Positions 1 to 8,381 of a stretch of 44,801 nucleotides of DNA are shown here, piece by piece (positions within the stretch are counted from its first letter, which is position 1; the number at the start of each line of letters is the position of its first letter). The translations under genes were made by a program, and so were the position numbers. The DNA lies in contig CALCCD010000114.1 in assembly GCA_937899645.1 (NCBI GenBank), positions 1-44,801 on the forward strand. Direction: 5' to 3'. The notes below the pieces were generated by a model. The model saw only the letters and a program-made list of their open reading frames with translations, did no database searches and had not been told where the DNA came from. Source of the DNA: an uncultured cyanobacterium. GTDB taxonomy: Bacteria; Cyanobacteriota; Cyanobacteriia; Cyanobacteriales; Geitlerinemataceae.

Positions 1-1527
1 GCCGATTTCTCTCGCAAGTTCGATGCATTTCTCCTGGAACGCGATCGCCTCTCGCACCTGACCCAAAGCCCGATACGCCTCCCCCACCGCAGTCAGCATC
101 GCCCCGTAGTACTGATCCGCCTCATCCCGCCAAGCCGCAAGCATCTCCTCATACAGCCGAATCAACGTTTGCCGGTAGCCCCGACGATCGAGCCAGGTAT
201 GCAAACACGCCTCACTACGTCGATCGTCCCGCACCGTATAAAACGCCCGCTCCAACGCCCCCACCTGCACGTAGTGGTGCACCAGCTCCCCATACTCCGC
301 AATATCTCCCTCCACCTCCCACGCCTCGCACGGCAGCCTGCGCCCCTCGAACACCGCGATCGCCCGATCGTGCGCCGGTTCCACGCCCAGACTCTCCACA
401 TACCGCGCCACCAACGGCTCCACCCGATAGCGCCCGTCCTCCAGCCGCCGCAACAACGACCGATCGCCCAACCCCACCAGCTCCCGCCACGCCTCCTCCA
501 GCGTCACCCCATCCCACATCCCCGCCGCCAACTCCCGATCGATCGGCACGCGATAGACGCACAGCCGTCCCAAAAACTTCCGCTGCAACGCTGAAAGCTG
601 CGCCCAATGCCGCTCCAGCAAAAACGCCAGCGACGCCGAATCCATCCCGCGATGCTGCCCCGTCGGCGTAGACGCGATCGCCTCGAACGCCAGCAGCTCC
701 CGCGCCTCCGATCGGGTCAAATCCCCACCGCACGCCAGCCCCAAATAGCTCGCCGCTAACCGCAACGTCAGCGGATGCCCGCTCACCAGCTCCGACAACC
801 GCGTCAGCTCCTCCGCCGAGCCACGCACTCCCGCCGCTGCCAAAAACTCCGCCCCCGTTATTGCGTCAAACCCGCTCAACGGTTCCCAGCTCGCCGCGTT
901 CATTTCCAGCCACAGTCGAGGCTTCACCTGACTCGTTACCAGCAGCGCACTTTTACCCGCCACCCGCGACCAGTCCGCCCAAAACTCCCCCACCGACCGA
1001 TCGCGCCAGCCACGCCCCTCCGTCAGCGCCGTTTCCAGATTGTCCAGCACCATCAAACAGCCCGCCGTCGCGCCCAGCGTCAGCGCCGCATTGCGCCGCT
1101 CCTGCGTGTCCAGCCCCGCCAAATCCCGCGCCGCCCTGCCGCCCAGCCCCGTCAGCATCGCATCGGCGATCGCATCCACCGTCGGCGCGCTGCTGAAATC
1201 GAGCCACAGCGATCGGTCAAAGCCCAGCTCCGACGCTTCGGCGTAGAGCTTCGCCGCGATCGTCGTTTTGCCCACCCCGCTGATGCCCGTGATGCCCGCG
1301 ATCGTTCCCGGCTTCAGGCGATCGCGAATCGTCGCCGTCACCGCGCGGGGCTGTTGGTGCGGCGCGGGCTTCGGCGGCTGGGTTAGGAGTACCGTCGCGC
1401 CCGTCGGCGGTTGGGGTGGCGTTGCGCCGAGGTTGAGATCGCCGCCGACGTTGCCGATGCTGCCGATCGCGTTGACGGAACTATCGCGCATTCCCTCAAA
1501 ATTTTGTTCGTTCTGGCGATCGGGCAT
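1..1527 (-). CDS. NB-ARC / TPR STAND ATPase (5' part, runs off window)
   Basis: Reading the minus strand from the ATG at 1525-1527 gives an unbroken frame of 509 codons to the window edge, so the C-terminus is missing. Residues 81-89 (GISGVGKTT) form a Walker A loop, 158-165 (LMVLDNLE) a Walker B strand, 196-200 (LLVTS) a sensor-1-like strand and 250-259 (GHPLTLRLAA) a GLPL-like motif. This order defines NB-ARC STAND NTPases. The last ~40 visible residues (YYGAMLTAVGEAYRALGQ onward) look like the first helices of a TPR array, the usual ligand-sensing end. STAND proteins of this plan oligomerise on a trigger and act in regulation or antiviral defence; which applies here is not shown. The short N-terminus is not an enzyme domain but carries a Gly/Asn-rich motif (residues 16-34) followed by a Pro-rich linker. 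Overlapping frames of similar length on both strands are GC-rich shadows. Confidence 0.88.
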   Translation of the reverse strand, partial: MPDRQNEQNFEGMRDSSVNAIGSIGNVGGDLNLGATPPQPPTGATVLLTQPPKPAPHQQPRAVTATIRDRLKPGTIAGITGISGVGKTTIAAKLYAEASELGFDRSLWLDFSSAPTVDAIADAMLTGLGGRAARDLAGLDTQERRNAALTLGATAGCLMVLDNLETALTEGRGWRDRSVGEFWADWSRVAGKSALLVTSQVKPRLWLEMNAASWEPLSGFDAITGAEFLAAAGVRGSAEELTRLSELVSGHPLTLRLAASYLGLACGGDLTRSEARELLAFEAIASTPTGQHRGMDSASLAFLLERHWAQLSALQRKFLGRLCVYRVPIDRELAAGMWDGVTLEEAWRELVGLGDRSLLRRLEDGRYRVEPLVARYVESLGVEPAHDRAIAVFEGRRLPCEAWEVEGDIAEYGELVHHYVQVGALERAFYTVRDDRRSEACLHTWLDRRGYRQTLIRLYEEMLAAWRDEADQYYGAMLTAVGEAYRALGQVREAIAFQEKCIELAREIG

Positions 1528-1571
1528 GGTTGCAGGGGGGCGAGCGTGACTCGATCTTAGTGAATCAGCAA

Positions 1572-1771
1572 TAGACTTGTTGCACGAAGATTTTGGGCTC
1601 GGAAAAAACGAAATCTCGAAGGCTGAGCGGAGTCGTTCGCGAAGCGTCGGCCTCGCCGATAGCCTGGGTGATATCGCGAAAAACGGCCGCACTATTCGCT
1701 GCGCGAAGGCTACGCCAACGACTCCGCTCAGTGCTCGAATCCCGACTTTTGCGATCCGTGCAAGAGGTCTA
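1572..1771. mobile_element. MITE-like element with terminal inverted repeats and TA flanks
   Basis: The left end reads TA-GACTTGTTGCACGAA (from 1572). The complement of the right end reads TA-GACCTCTTGCACGGA (ending 1771). Further in, 1616-1646 and 1708-1739 form a second inverted pair built around TGAGCGGAGTCGTT. The element is about 200 bp, has no coding capacity, and is bounded by TA on both sides, as expected of elements moved by IS630/Tc1-type transposases. No transposase lies in the window. It sits at the 3' end of a truncated toxin gene. The exact termini are my reading. Confidence 0.55.
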
Positions 1772-1888
1772 ATGTTCGATCGGGCGCTCTGGAATCGCCG
1801 ACCTGCGACCAGTGCTGCACCTCGTGCCCGCCCTCTCGCAGCGCCGCGACCCACAGCGGCGAGAGGTTCATGTCGATGAGGATTTCAT
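1728..1888 (-). pseudogene. remnant of a DUF5615 (PIN-like) toxin gene
   Basis: The complement of 1728-1885 encodes EILIDMNLSPLWVAALREGG followed by HEVQHWSQVGDSRAPDR. This is the N-terminal half of DUF5615 proteins, predicted PIN-like ribonucleases that usually start MKILIDMNLSP. The expected ATG-AAA start is present at 1886-1888, but one A appears to be missing (ATGAAATCC rather than ATGAAAATCC), which puts the start out of frame. After APDR the family sequence stops, and the frame runs into the MITE-like element, whose bases supply the terminal GAGCAC and the stop TGA (1728-1730). Residual translation could only begin at the internal ATG at 1869-1871. The ATG overlaps the stop of the gene upstream (ATGA), the coupling typical of toxin-antitoxin pairs. 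Confidence 0.65.
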
Positions 1889-2085
1889 GTGGCCGCAAAC
1901 GGCACTTCGATCGCCAAAGCCGTCTCGGACTTCGGCTGCTCGCGACTCAGCCGACCCCGAATCGCGCCCCACAGCTTCTTTGAAAGCGCGATCGCACCCT
2001 CCGTCACGCTCTGGCCGCTCTTCTGCACGGCCCCGGCCACAAACAGCGTCGCCAACCCCAAAGCCGTCAATGGTTCGATCGCCAT
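1885..2085 (-). CDS. small hypothetical protein, hydrophobic N-terminus
   Basis: A 66-residue protein beginning MAIEPLTALGLATLFVAGAV, with a mildly hydrophobic N-terminal helix followed by a basic segment (KKLWGAIRGRLSREQPKSE). The stop overlaps the start of the DUF5615 remnant by ATGA. From memory, short proteins of this style (MxIEPLTALGLAT...) occur beside STAND ATPase genes in cyanobacteria and are often longer, so this copy may be C-terminally shortened. I know no function. Codon use and HIP1 content match the neighbours. It could be the N-terminal piece of a membrane-associated partner of the NB-ARC protein, or the degraded remains of the toxin's partner; the sequence does not decide. 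Confidence 0.5.
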   Translation of the reverse strand: MAIEPLTALGLATLFVAGAVQKSGQSVTEGAIALSKKLWGAIRGRLSREQPKSETALAIEVPFAAT

Positions 2086-2170
2086 CGTTTCACTCCACGC
2101 ACAACAGCCCTAGGGTAGCGAGCCGATCGCGCGATCGGGTCTTGCTGCGGTACACCGGGCCGATCGCCGA

Positions 2171-3379
2171 TTACTCGGATTCTTCGGGGTAGCGACCGGG
2201 CTGGACTTCTAGCGTCACCTCGCTGCCGTCGCGCATCACCTTCACCGAAAGCGAGCCGCCGATCGAGCTGTCCTCGACGCGGGCCTGCACGTCTGCCGCC
2301 GTGGCGATCGCCGTACCGTCGATGGTCAAAATCACGTCTCCGGGCTGGAAGCCACTGGCGGCGGCGGGCGAGTTCGGCAGTACCTGCAAGATCAGCACGC
2401 CCGCCTCGCGCGTCACCTCGAAGGGTAAGTTGCTGTCGGTGTTGAGTTCGTCGCGCACCTCTTCCGATAGGTCGAGCATCTGGATGCCCAGGAACGGGTG
2501 CTCCGCCGAGCCGCTGGTGGAGATTTGCGTCGCGACGCGCAGGGCGGTTTCGATCGGGATCGCAAAGCCGAGACCCTGAGCGTTGGCGCGGATGGCGGTG
2601 TTGATGCCGATCACCTCGCCGCGATCGTTGAGCAAGGGGCCGCCGGAGTTGCCGGGATTGATCGCCGCGTCGGTCTGGATGAAGCGCACGCGCTTGTCGC
2701 TGATGCCCACCTGGGCGCTAGAGCGGCCGATCGCGCTGACGATACCGACCGTGACGGTGTTGTCGAGGCCGAGGGGGTTACCGATCGCGATCGCCCACTG
2801 GCCGGGGATCAGCGTCTCCGCCGTACCGATCGGCGCGACGGGTAGGTTTTGCGCCTCGATTTGAATCACGGCCACATCCGTCAGCGTATCTACCCCCAGG
2901 ACTTTCCCCTCAAAGGTGCGCCCGTCTTTGAGCGTGACATCCACCATGTCAGCTCCTTCAACGACGTGGGCGTTAGTGACGATGCGGCCGTCTTTGCTCA
3001 GGACGAAGCCCGAGCCCGTACCCCGCTCGACGCGCTCGTCGGGCGTACCGAACTCATCGGCGAAAAAGCGACGAAGCAGTTTATCCGGCACGCGAGGCGC
3101 AACGGTGCGGGCGGCGTCGATACGCACGACCGTCGGGCCGACGCGCTCGACGGCGCTGGCGATAAAGTTGGAGGGTTGGGGCGTTGCTGCCGGGGCGGAA
3201 GAGTCGGGATCGATCGGCTCGGGCAGCAGGGCGACGCTCTGGGCCGGATTGGTTTGGGATGGATCGCTCTGGGCCGCGCCGCTGTCGGCGGGGAGCTGCC
3301 GACTGACCGCCACGCCGATGCCGCCGCCAATGGCGAGCAAAACGAGGGCGGTGATGGCGGGCTTAAGAGATAGGCGCAT
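2171..3379 (-). CDS. HtrA/Deg-family serine protease (HhoA-like) with one PDZ domain
   Basis: Trypsin-like protease of the periplasm or thylakoid/plasma membrane that degrades misfolded proteins. From the ATG at 3377-3379 the protein has 402 residues. It opens with a hydrophobic signal/anchor (MRLSLKP then ITALVLLAIGGGIGVAV), followed by a Ser/Pro/Gln-rich linker. The protease domain has the triad His138 (VTNAHVV), Asp168 (LTDVAV) and Ser245 (GNSGGPL). A single PDZ domain covers about 295-393 (LPNSPAAASGFQPGDVIL). This is the usual cyanobacterial HhoA/HhoB/HtrA plan; which of the three paralogues it is cannot be told here. A GTG at 3431-3433 would add 18 residues before the signal sequence; I prefer the ATG because the signal then starts the protein. 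No neighbour suggests an operon. Confidence 0.93.
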   Translation of the reverse strand: MRLSLKPAITALVLLAIGGGIGVAVSRQLPADSGAAQSDPSQTNPAQSVALLPEPIDPDSSAPAATPQPSNFIASAVERVGPTVVRIDAARTVAPRVPDKLLRRFFADEFGTPDERVERGTGSGFVLSKDGRIVTNAHVVEGADMVDVTLKDGRTFEGKVLGVDTLTDVAVIQIEAQNLPVAPIGTAETLIPGQWAIAIGNPLGLDNTVTVGIVSAIGRSSAQVGISDKRVRFIQTDAAINPGNSGGPLLNDRGEVIGINTAIRANAQGLGFAIPIETALRVATQISTSGSAEHPFLGIQMLDLSEEVRDELNTDSNLPFEVTREAGVLILQVLPNSPAAASGFQPGDVILTIDGTAIATAADVQARVEDSSIGGSLSVKVMRDGSEVTLEVQPGRYPEESE

Positions 3380-3556
3380 GAATTTGAGGCGCGTTGGATC
3401 TGGGCTGGAAGTGGGATGAAGCTGGGCGAGCACTCTCTTCCTATTCTAGAAGGTTGTCCGGGCCTGTTACCAAGTCGCGCCCGCCCGCCTGCGACGGCGT
3501 CGGCCGATCGCCCGACTCAGCGGCAAACCGAAGCGGCTAGAGTCTCGGTCGAACGA

Positions 3557-3569
3557 GGGCTAGAAGCCC
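3557..3569 (-). terminator. short hairpin downstream of pheA
   Basis: GGGCT-AGA-AGCCC forms a 5-bp stem 11 bp past the pheA stop codon. There is no clear T-tract, so a terminator role is only plausible. Confidence 0.3.
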
Positions 3570-3579
3570 GCAATGGCCC

Positions 3580-4488
3580 CTAAAGAATGCCGCTGAGGTC
3601 GAGGATGTCGTACGTCCCGAAGAGCTTGAGGACTTCGGTATGGGCTACGAGGTCGTTCAAGGCGGCTTGCCAAAGTGGACGATCGTCGCGCTCGGCAGCC
3701 GCGATCGCGCAGTCGATAAAGAATAAATACTCGCCCAGCAGCCGCTTGGTGGGCCGCGACTCGATGCGGCTCATATTGATACCGCGACTGGCGATCGTCG
3801 TCAGCGGATCGAGCAGCGCACCGGGGGCGTTGTTCGGGAGGCTAAAGGCGATCGAAACGTGGTGCGATCCCGGCAGCTCCGGCCAGGGCAGCGGGCTATC
3901 GCTTTGGGAGACAGTCCAAAAGCGGGTGCAGTTATCGGGGTAGTCGTTAATTGGATGGGCGACGATCGGCAGGTTGTAGAGCTGGGCAGCGCGGGGCGAG
4001 GCGATCGCGGCGGCAGTGGGCTCGGCTTCGAGCAGGCGCAGGGCATCGGCGGTGGAATCAGTGGAGCGAGCTTCGGCCTGGGGCGCGCGATCGGCGAGCC
4101 AGTTTTTGCACTGGGCCAGCGCCTGCGGGTGAGAGTAGACGGCAGTGAGTTCGTCGGGCGCTGGCGTGGGCGAGATTAGGGCGTGCTCGATCGGCAAGAC
4201 GATCGCCTGTCGGATCGTCAGCCCGCCTGCCGGTTCGTTCATCCGATCGCTCAACTGCCACATCAAATCGAGCGTAACGGTGACGCTGCCCTGGATCGAA
4301 TTCTCGACGGGGACGATCGCCAGGTCGGCTTCGCCGCGCGCGACGGTTTGCAGGGCGTTGGCAATGGTCTGCTGGGGCAGGGGCTGGCAGGGGCGATCGA
4401 AGTGTTTCGTCAGCGTGTCGGCGTAGGCGAGAGTGGCCGCTTCGGAATAGGTTCCAGCGGGGCCGAGGTAGGCGATCGTGATGGACAT
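3580..4488 (-). CDS. pheA: prephenate dehydratase
   Basis: Converts prephenate to phenylpyruvate in phenylalanine synthesis (cytosol). The 302-residue protein starts MSITIAYLGPAGTYSEAA, the classic N-terminus of the dehydratase domain. The catalytic Thr-Arg-Phe motif is at 188-190 (NCTRFWTVS). Residues ~209-295 form an ACT domain with the phenylalanine-binding signature ESRPTKR (243-249), so feedback inhibition by Phe is expected. There is no chorismate mutase domain, making it the monofunctional form usual in cyanobacteria. It is transcribed in the same direction as the transporter upstream (120-bp gap) and the protease downstream, but the gaps argue against a tight operon. Confidence 0.95.
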   Translation of the reverse strand: MSITIAYLGPAGTYSEAATLAYADTLTKHFDRPCQPLPQQTIANALQTVARGEADLAIVPVENSIQGSVTVTLDLMWQLSDRMNEPAGGLTIRQAIVLPIEHALISPTPAPDELTAVYSHPQALAQCKNWLADRAPQAEARSTDSTADALRLLEAEPTAAAIASPRAAQLYNLPIVAHPINDYPDNCTRFWTVSQSDSPLPWPELPGSHHVSIAFSLPNNAPGALLDPLTTIASRGINMSRIESRPTKRLLGEYLFFIDCAIAAAERDDRPLWQAALNDLVAHTEVLKLFGTYDILDLSGIL

Positions 4489-4608
4489 AGCCTGGAGTGG
4501 CGAAGGGCGCGTAGACTCTCTAGGAATACCAGAAGAGAGATCGAAACAGCCCGCGATCGCCGGGAATCGATCGCCGCACGAATCCGACTTGGCGCGTCGA
4601 GCAAACGA

Positions 4609-5970
4609 CTAGACGGCGCGCTCTAGCTCCGGCAAATCCGTCGGTGCGGGCAGATCCGACGGTGGCTCGTCGTCCTCACCCGGAAGCCAGCCGATAAACG
4701 GCAGCGGCAGCAGCGTGCTGAGGTTCGTCACCAGCACCAGCAGCCACAGGTTCTCGAAGTTTTCCGGCGTGACGCCCATCCAGTGAGTCAAAATCGCGCC
4801 CAGCTCCTGCGATACCGCCCCGGCAATATTGAATACCGACATCAGCAGCGCGAACAGCGTCGCCTCGACCCCCGGCGGACACAGCCGTGCGGCCAGCACC
4901 AGGACTGGCATAAAGGCGATTTGCCCCACAACGGTCAGTACCAGGCTGTCGCCGAGGCTAAACCAGCGATCGTCGATGCCGATCGCGCGGTTGGCGTGCG
5001 TCACCAGAATTAGCGCTGTCATGCCTAGCGCCGTCGAAATCACGATCGACCAGCCGAAAATCTTCCGCAGCGCCACGGCCTTAAAGAACCGCTGAAACAT
5101 CCAGATGCCCACCAGCGATGCCACGCTCGTCACCAGCCGCACGCGCCCGAGGAACTCCGGCCCGAAGCCCAGCTCGTTGGTCGAGAAGAAAAAGAAGGCC
5201 GAATCGGCGGAGGGCGTCGATTGCCAGAGGAATAGAAACAGCGTCGGAAGCCAGACGGCCTTTTGGCCGACGGCGGCTTTGAGCAGGCCGACCTGCTGCT
5301 TGACCTGGGAGAAGTTCGGGCGATCGTCGGTGCGCGCTTCGGAGATCAACACGGCGACGGCAGCGACGATGAGCGGGAATGTGGCCGTGATCGAGAACAT
5401 CGTCTGAACGCTAAAGCGCTCCAGTAGCGCGCCGCTCAGGTAGGCCGTGATAATGCCGCCGATCGCCGATGCGCCCCAGCACAGCGACTGCAGCGCGCCC
5501 GCATCGCTCTGGGATTCCTGGCGCGCCCGCTCGACGACGAGCGAATCGACAATCACGTCGCTAATCGCCACCGACAGCGAGCTGAGGGCGATCGCGATCG
5601 TCGCCTCCCAGGCCGTATCGACCACCGTCGCCAGCGCCAACCACGATCCGGTTCCCAGCAGGCCCGCCAGCACCAAATACGTCCGCCGCCGGTAGCCGAA
5701 CAGCGGCAGCCCGTCGGACAAGAAGCCAAACACCGGCTTGATCATCCAGGGCAGCGCCACAACCCCCAACAGTGCCGATACTTCCGCCGGAGACAGCGAC
5801 AGGTCGTCTTTCAGGAAGAAGCTAATCGCCAGTCGTGCGAGGCCGAGGATGCCCTGAACGAAGTAAACGAGCAAAATCGCGGCCAGCTCGGGCGTGGGTT
5901 CGTTGCCGAGCAGCAGCTTGTCCCGCAGCGCGGTCTTGATGCGATCGGTCGTGCTGGGGGTCACGAGCAT
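4609..5970 (-). CDS. folate-biopterin transporter (FBT/BT1 family, MFS)
   Basis: A 453-residue polytopic membrane protein with about 12 hydrophobic segments. The N-terminal half contains PEVSALLGVVALPWMIKP-like and FGFLSDGLPLFGYRRRTYL motifs diagnostic of the BT1/folate-biopterin transporter family, known from cyanobacteria, plastids and trypanosomatids. The best-studied cyanobacterial member moves folates across the plasma membrane; the substrate here is inferred from family. The C-terminal tail is acidic and Pro-rich (GEDDEPPSDLPAPTDLPELE). The ATG at 5968-5970 gives the family's usual N-terminal length. It diverges from cruP across 276 bp. Confidence 0.88.
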   Translation of the reverse strand: MLVTPSTTDRIKTALRDKLLLGNEPTPELAAILLVYFVQGILGLARLAISFFLKDDLSLSPAEVSALLGVVALPWMIKPVFGFLSDGLPLFGYRRRTYLVLAGLLGTGSWLALATVVDTAWEATIAIALSSLSVAISDVIVDSLVVERARQESQSDAGALQSLCWGASAIGGIITAYLSGALLERFSVQTMFSITATFPLIVAAVAVLISEARTDDRPNFSQVKQQVGLLKAAVGQKAVWLPTLFLFLWQSTPSADSAFFFFSTNELGFGPEFLGRVRLVTSVASLVGIWMFQRFFKAVALRKIFGWSIVISTALGMTALILVTHANRAIGIDDRWFSLGDSLVLTVVGQIAFMPVLVLAARLCPPGVEATLFALLMSVFNIAGAVSQELGAILTHWMGVTPENFENLWLLVLVTNLSTLLPLPFIGWLPGEDDEPPSDLPAPTDLPELERAV

Positions 5971-6246
5971 ACGGTCTTAATTTTTCTTAATGCTGTTATC
6001 TATCATAGCGAGTCGCCGATCGACCGGACGAACCCGCGATCGGCGTCACTGCCCGACCGCCGGACTTCGGCAGCATTACACCCCGGCCATCGCAACGTCG
6101 CTGCCGGTTCGCAGCCAGAAGGCGATACTAAATACACTGAAGCACCGCGTGTCTTTTTTTGTGCCCTCGCGCCTTATGCCTCCGCGCCCAGCCGCGCAAA
6201 CGAAGACCGACCCCGCTCGCTCCGCGACCAACTCAGCCCGACCCCT

Positions 6247-7875
6247 ATGGCCGACCCCACCCTCGTCGAACGCTACCTCCCCGCCGCCACGCTCGAAAAC
6301 CTGCGCCGCGCCGATCGCGACTGGGACGACCTGCGCCACGGACGCCTCTACACCCCGAAGGTCATCGCCTCGATCGATCGTGCCTTGGACGAAACTGAAA
6401 GCAAGGGCAAAAAAGGCAAGAAGAAATCCAACAGCGGCTACGACGTAACGATTTGCGGCGGCACGCTGGGAATCTTGCTCGGGGCCGTGCTGGCGCAGCG
6501 GGGCTGGAAAGTGCTGCTACTGGAGCGGGGCAAGCTGCGCGGGCGCGACCAGGAGTGGAATATTTCTCGTAAGGAGCTGCGCGAGTTCGTCGAGCTGGGA
6601 CTGCTGACCGACAAGCAGCTCGAAACTGCGATCGTCACGGAATACAACCCCGCCCGCGTCGGCTTCCACGGCCACCCCGACCTCTGGATCGAGGGCGTGC
6701 TGAACGTCGGCGTCGATCCGGTGTATCTGCTCGACACCCTGAGAAAGCGCTTTATCAAGGCCGGGGGCGAGCTGTGCGAGGGCGTGTCGTTTGGCGGAGC
6801 GCTCGTCCATCCCGACGGCGTGACGGTGAAGGTGAGCGCTGACGGCGAGGACGCCGCGATCGAGACGCGCCTGCTGATCGACGCGATGGGACACCGATCT
6901 CCGATCGTCGCCCAAGCCCGCGACGGGGCCGCCCCGGACAGCATTTGTATGGTCGTCGGCAGTTGCGCCACCGGCTACAGCGAGGAGCAAAATAAGACCG
7001 GCGACCTAATGGTCTCGAACCAGCCGATCGCCAATCGCTGTCAGTATTTCTGGGAAGCGTTCCCCGCCCGCGACGGTCGCACGACGTACCTGTTCACGTA
7101 CCTCGACCCGCAGCCCGATCGCTTCAGCCTGGAGTCTTTCGCCGAGGAATATTTGCGCCTGCTGCCGGACTACCAGGGCGTCGAATTGGACGATCTCGAC
7201 TTCAAGCGCTTCCTGTTCGGCGTTTTCCCGGCTTATCGCGACAGCCCGGTGCGCCTTCCCTGGGATCGCGTCCTGGCGGTGGGCGACAGCAGCGGCGGTC
7301 AGTCTCCGCTGAGCTTTGGCGGCTTCGGCGCGATGGTGCGCCACCTGTCGCGGCTCGATCGCGCGATCGACGACGCCCTGCGCAGCGACACCCTCGATCG
7401 CGCCTCACTCCAGCTCGTCCAGCCCTACCAGCCCAACATCGCCGTCACCTGGCTGTTCCAACAAACCATGACCGTCCCGCTCGGCGGCTCCGAGCCCGAC
7501 CCCGACGCGGTGAACCGGCTTCTGGGCTCGGTGTTCGGCGCGATGGCGCAGGGAGGCGATCGCGTCCTCAAGCCGTTTTTGCAGGACGTGGTGCAGTTTG
7601 GCTGCCTGTTCGAGGCGATGGCGCGGGCGACGGTGGCGGCTCCGCTGACGGTGGTGCGGGTGTTGCCGCAGGTCGGCCTCGGCGGGCTGCTGGACTGGAC
7701 GCGGCACTTTCTGGGGCTGGGGCTGTATGGGGCGCTCTCGGCCTGGGACGCGCGGGCGGGCGTGTCGGAGCGCGTCGAGAAGATGGGGGATTTGCCGCCG
7801 GAGCGATCGTTTGCGTTGCGGCGCTGGCTGGAGGCGTTGCGCTACGGTTCGGGCGGGGATTATCACGATGAGTAG
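6247..7875 (+). CDS. cruP: FAD-dependent lycopene cyclase paralogue CruP
   Basis: A 542-residue flavoprotein of the CruA/CruP family. After a charged N-terminus with a Lys/Gly-rich linker (52-60), the dinucleotide-binding fold starts at YDVTICGGTLGILLGAVLAQ (65-84), with Glu93 ending the second strand. The family motif EWNISR follows at 103-108. A second nucleotide-contact region is DAMGHRSPIVAQAR, and GDSSGGQSPLSFGGFGAM lies near the isoalloxazine/substrate site. Length and N-terminus favour CruP over the longer CruA. CruP has little lycopene cyclase activity; it has been linked to control of beta-carotene epoxide and singlet oxygen under stress in cyanobacteria and plants. It overlaps the next gene by 8 bp (ATGAGTAG), implying co-translation. 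Symbol assigned by motif recognition, not alignment. Confidence 0.8.
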   Translation: MADPTLVERYLPAATLENLRRADRDWDDLRHGRLYTPKVIASIDRALDETESKGKKGKKKSNSGYDVTICGGTLGILLGAVLAQRGWKVLLLERGKLRGRDQEWNISRKELREFVELGLLTDKQLETAIVTEYNPARVGFHGHPDLWIEGVLNVGVDPVYLLDTLRKRFIKAGGELCEGVSFGGALVHPDGVTVKVSADGEDAAIETRLLIDAMGHRSPIVAQARDGAAPDSICMVVGSCATGYSEEQNKTGDLMVSNQPIANRCQYFWEAFPARDGRTTYLFTYLDPQPDRFSLESFAEEYLRLLPDYQGVELDDLDFKRFLFGVFPAYRDSPVRLPWDRVLAVGDSSGGQSPLSFGGFGAMVRHLSRLDRAIDDALRSDTLDRASLQLVQPYQPNIAVTWLFQQTMTVPLGGSEPDPDAVNRLLGSVFGAMAQGGDRVLKPFLQDVVQFGCLFEAMARATVAAPLTVVRVLPQVGLGGLLDWTRHFLGLGLYGALSAWDARAGVSERVEKMGDLPPERSFALRRWLEALRYGSGGDYHDE

Positions 7876-8359
7876 CGTGAGCGGTGGCGATGCTACGGGA
7901 AACTTTCGATCGAGTGTGCCAGATCGGTCGGCAGGCCAAACAGTCGAGCGGGCAAGAGTGATGCAGCGTTCCCCATCATTTGGTTTTTCGGATGGTTTTC
8001 CGGAAGCGGAAGATTGGCCGATCGCGCCGAAGCAGCCTCCAGAGATCGTATTTGCCGATCGCTGTAGGGACGGAGGCCCTCAAGGCGGGACACTTCAGGT
8101 TGGTTTGTCTGCGCCAAACGGGAAAGTCGTTTATCTCTTCTTCGATCGGTTTCTCGGTCGCCTGTGCCTGGGCTGGGACGAGAAAGATGTAAATGCCGCG
8201 TACATCAAGAAAGGCTCGAAGTTGGAGTTTGAGGCGTTTGGGTTTTTGGAGGCGGCAGTCGAAAATGCCAGACCCTACACGAAACGCTCGATATGTATGG
8301 CAGGAGTGGAAGAAGCTCTTGCAGAGGCGCGCGTCTACTCCTCTCTGCCTTTGAGATGA
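7868..8359 (+). CDS. hypothetical protein coupled to cruP
   Basis: The ATG at 7868 lies inside the end of cruP (GATGAGTAG) and gives 163 residues. A second in-frame ATG at 7961 gives 132. The C-terminal ~110 residues look like a compact alpha/beta domain (GTLQVGLSAPNGKVVYLFFD, LCLGWDEKDVNAAYIKKGSK, GFLEAAVENARPYTKRSICM). The N-terminal ~30 residues are Ser/Gly-rich and may not be translated. I recognise no family, catalytic motif or membrane segment. The overlap with cruP and the shared strand suggest one transcript. A strong inverted repeat follows the stop codon and probably ends that transcript. Confidence 0.55.
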   Translation: MSSVSGGDATGNFRSSVPDRSAGQTVERARVMQRSPSFGFSDGFPEAEDWPIAPKQPPEIVFADRCRDGGPQGGTLQVGLSAPNGKVVYLFFDRFLGRLCLGWDEKDVNAAYIKKGSKLEFEAFGFLEAAVENARPYTKRSICMAGVEEALAEARVYSSLPLR

Positions 8360-8381
8360 GTTTCGTAAATTCAAGCAACCC

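Noticed and set aside
775-1386. 203-codon plus-strand frame opposite the NB-ARC gene
   Set aside because: Arg/Gln/His-rich and featureless; the minus-strand frame contains the Walker A, Walker B and GLPL motifs.
5990-6448. 152-codon plus-strand frame overlapping the cruP start
   Set aside because: Pro/Arg/Ser-rich, no motif, and overlaps the well-supported cruP frame.
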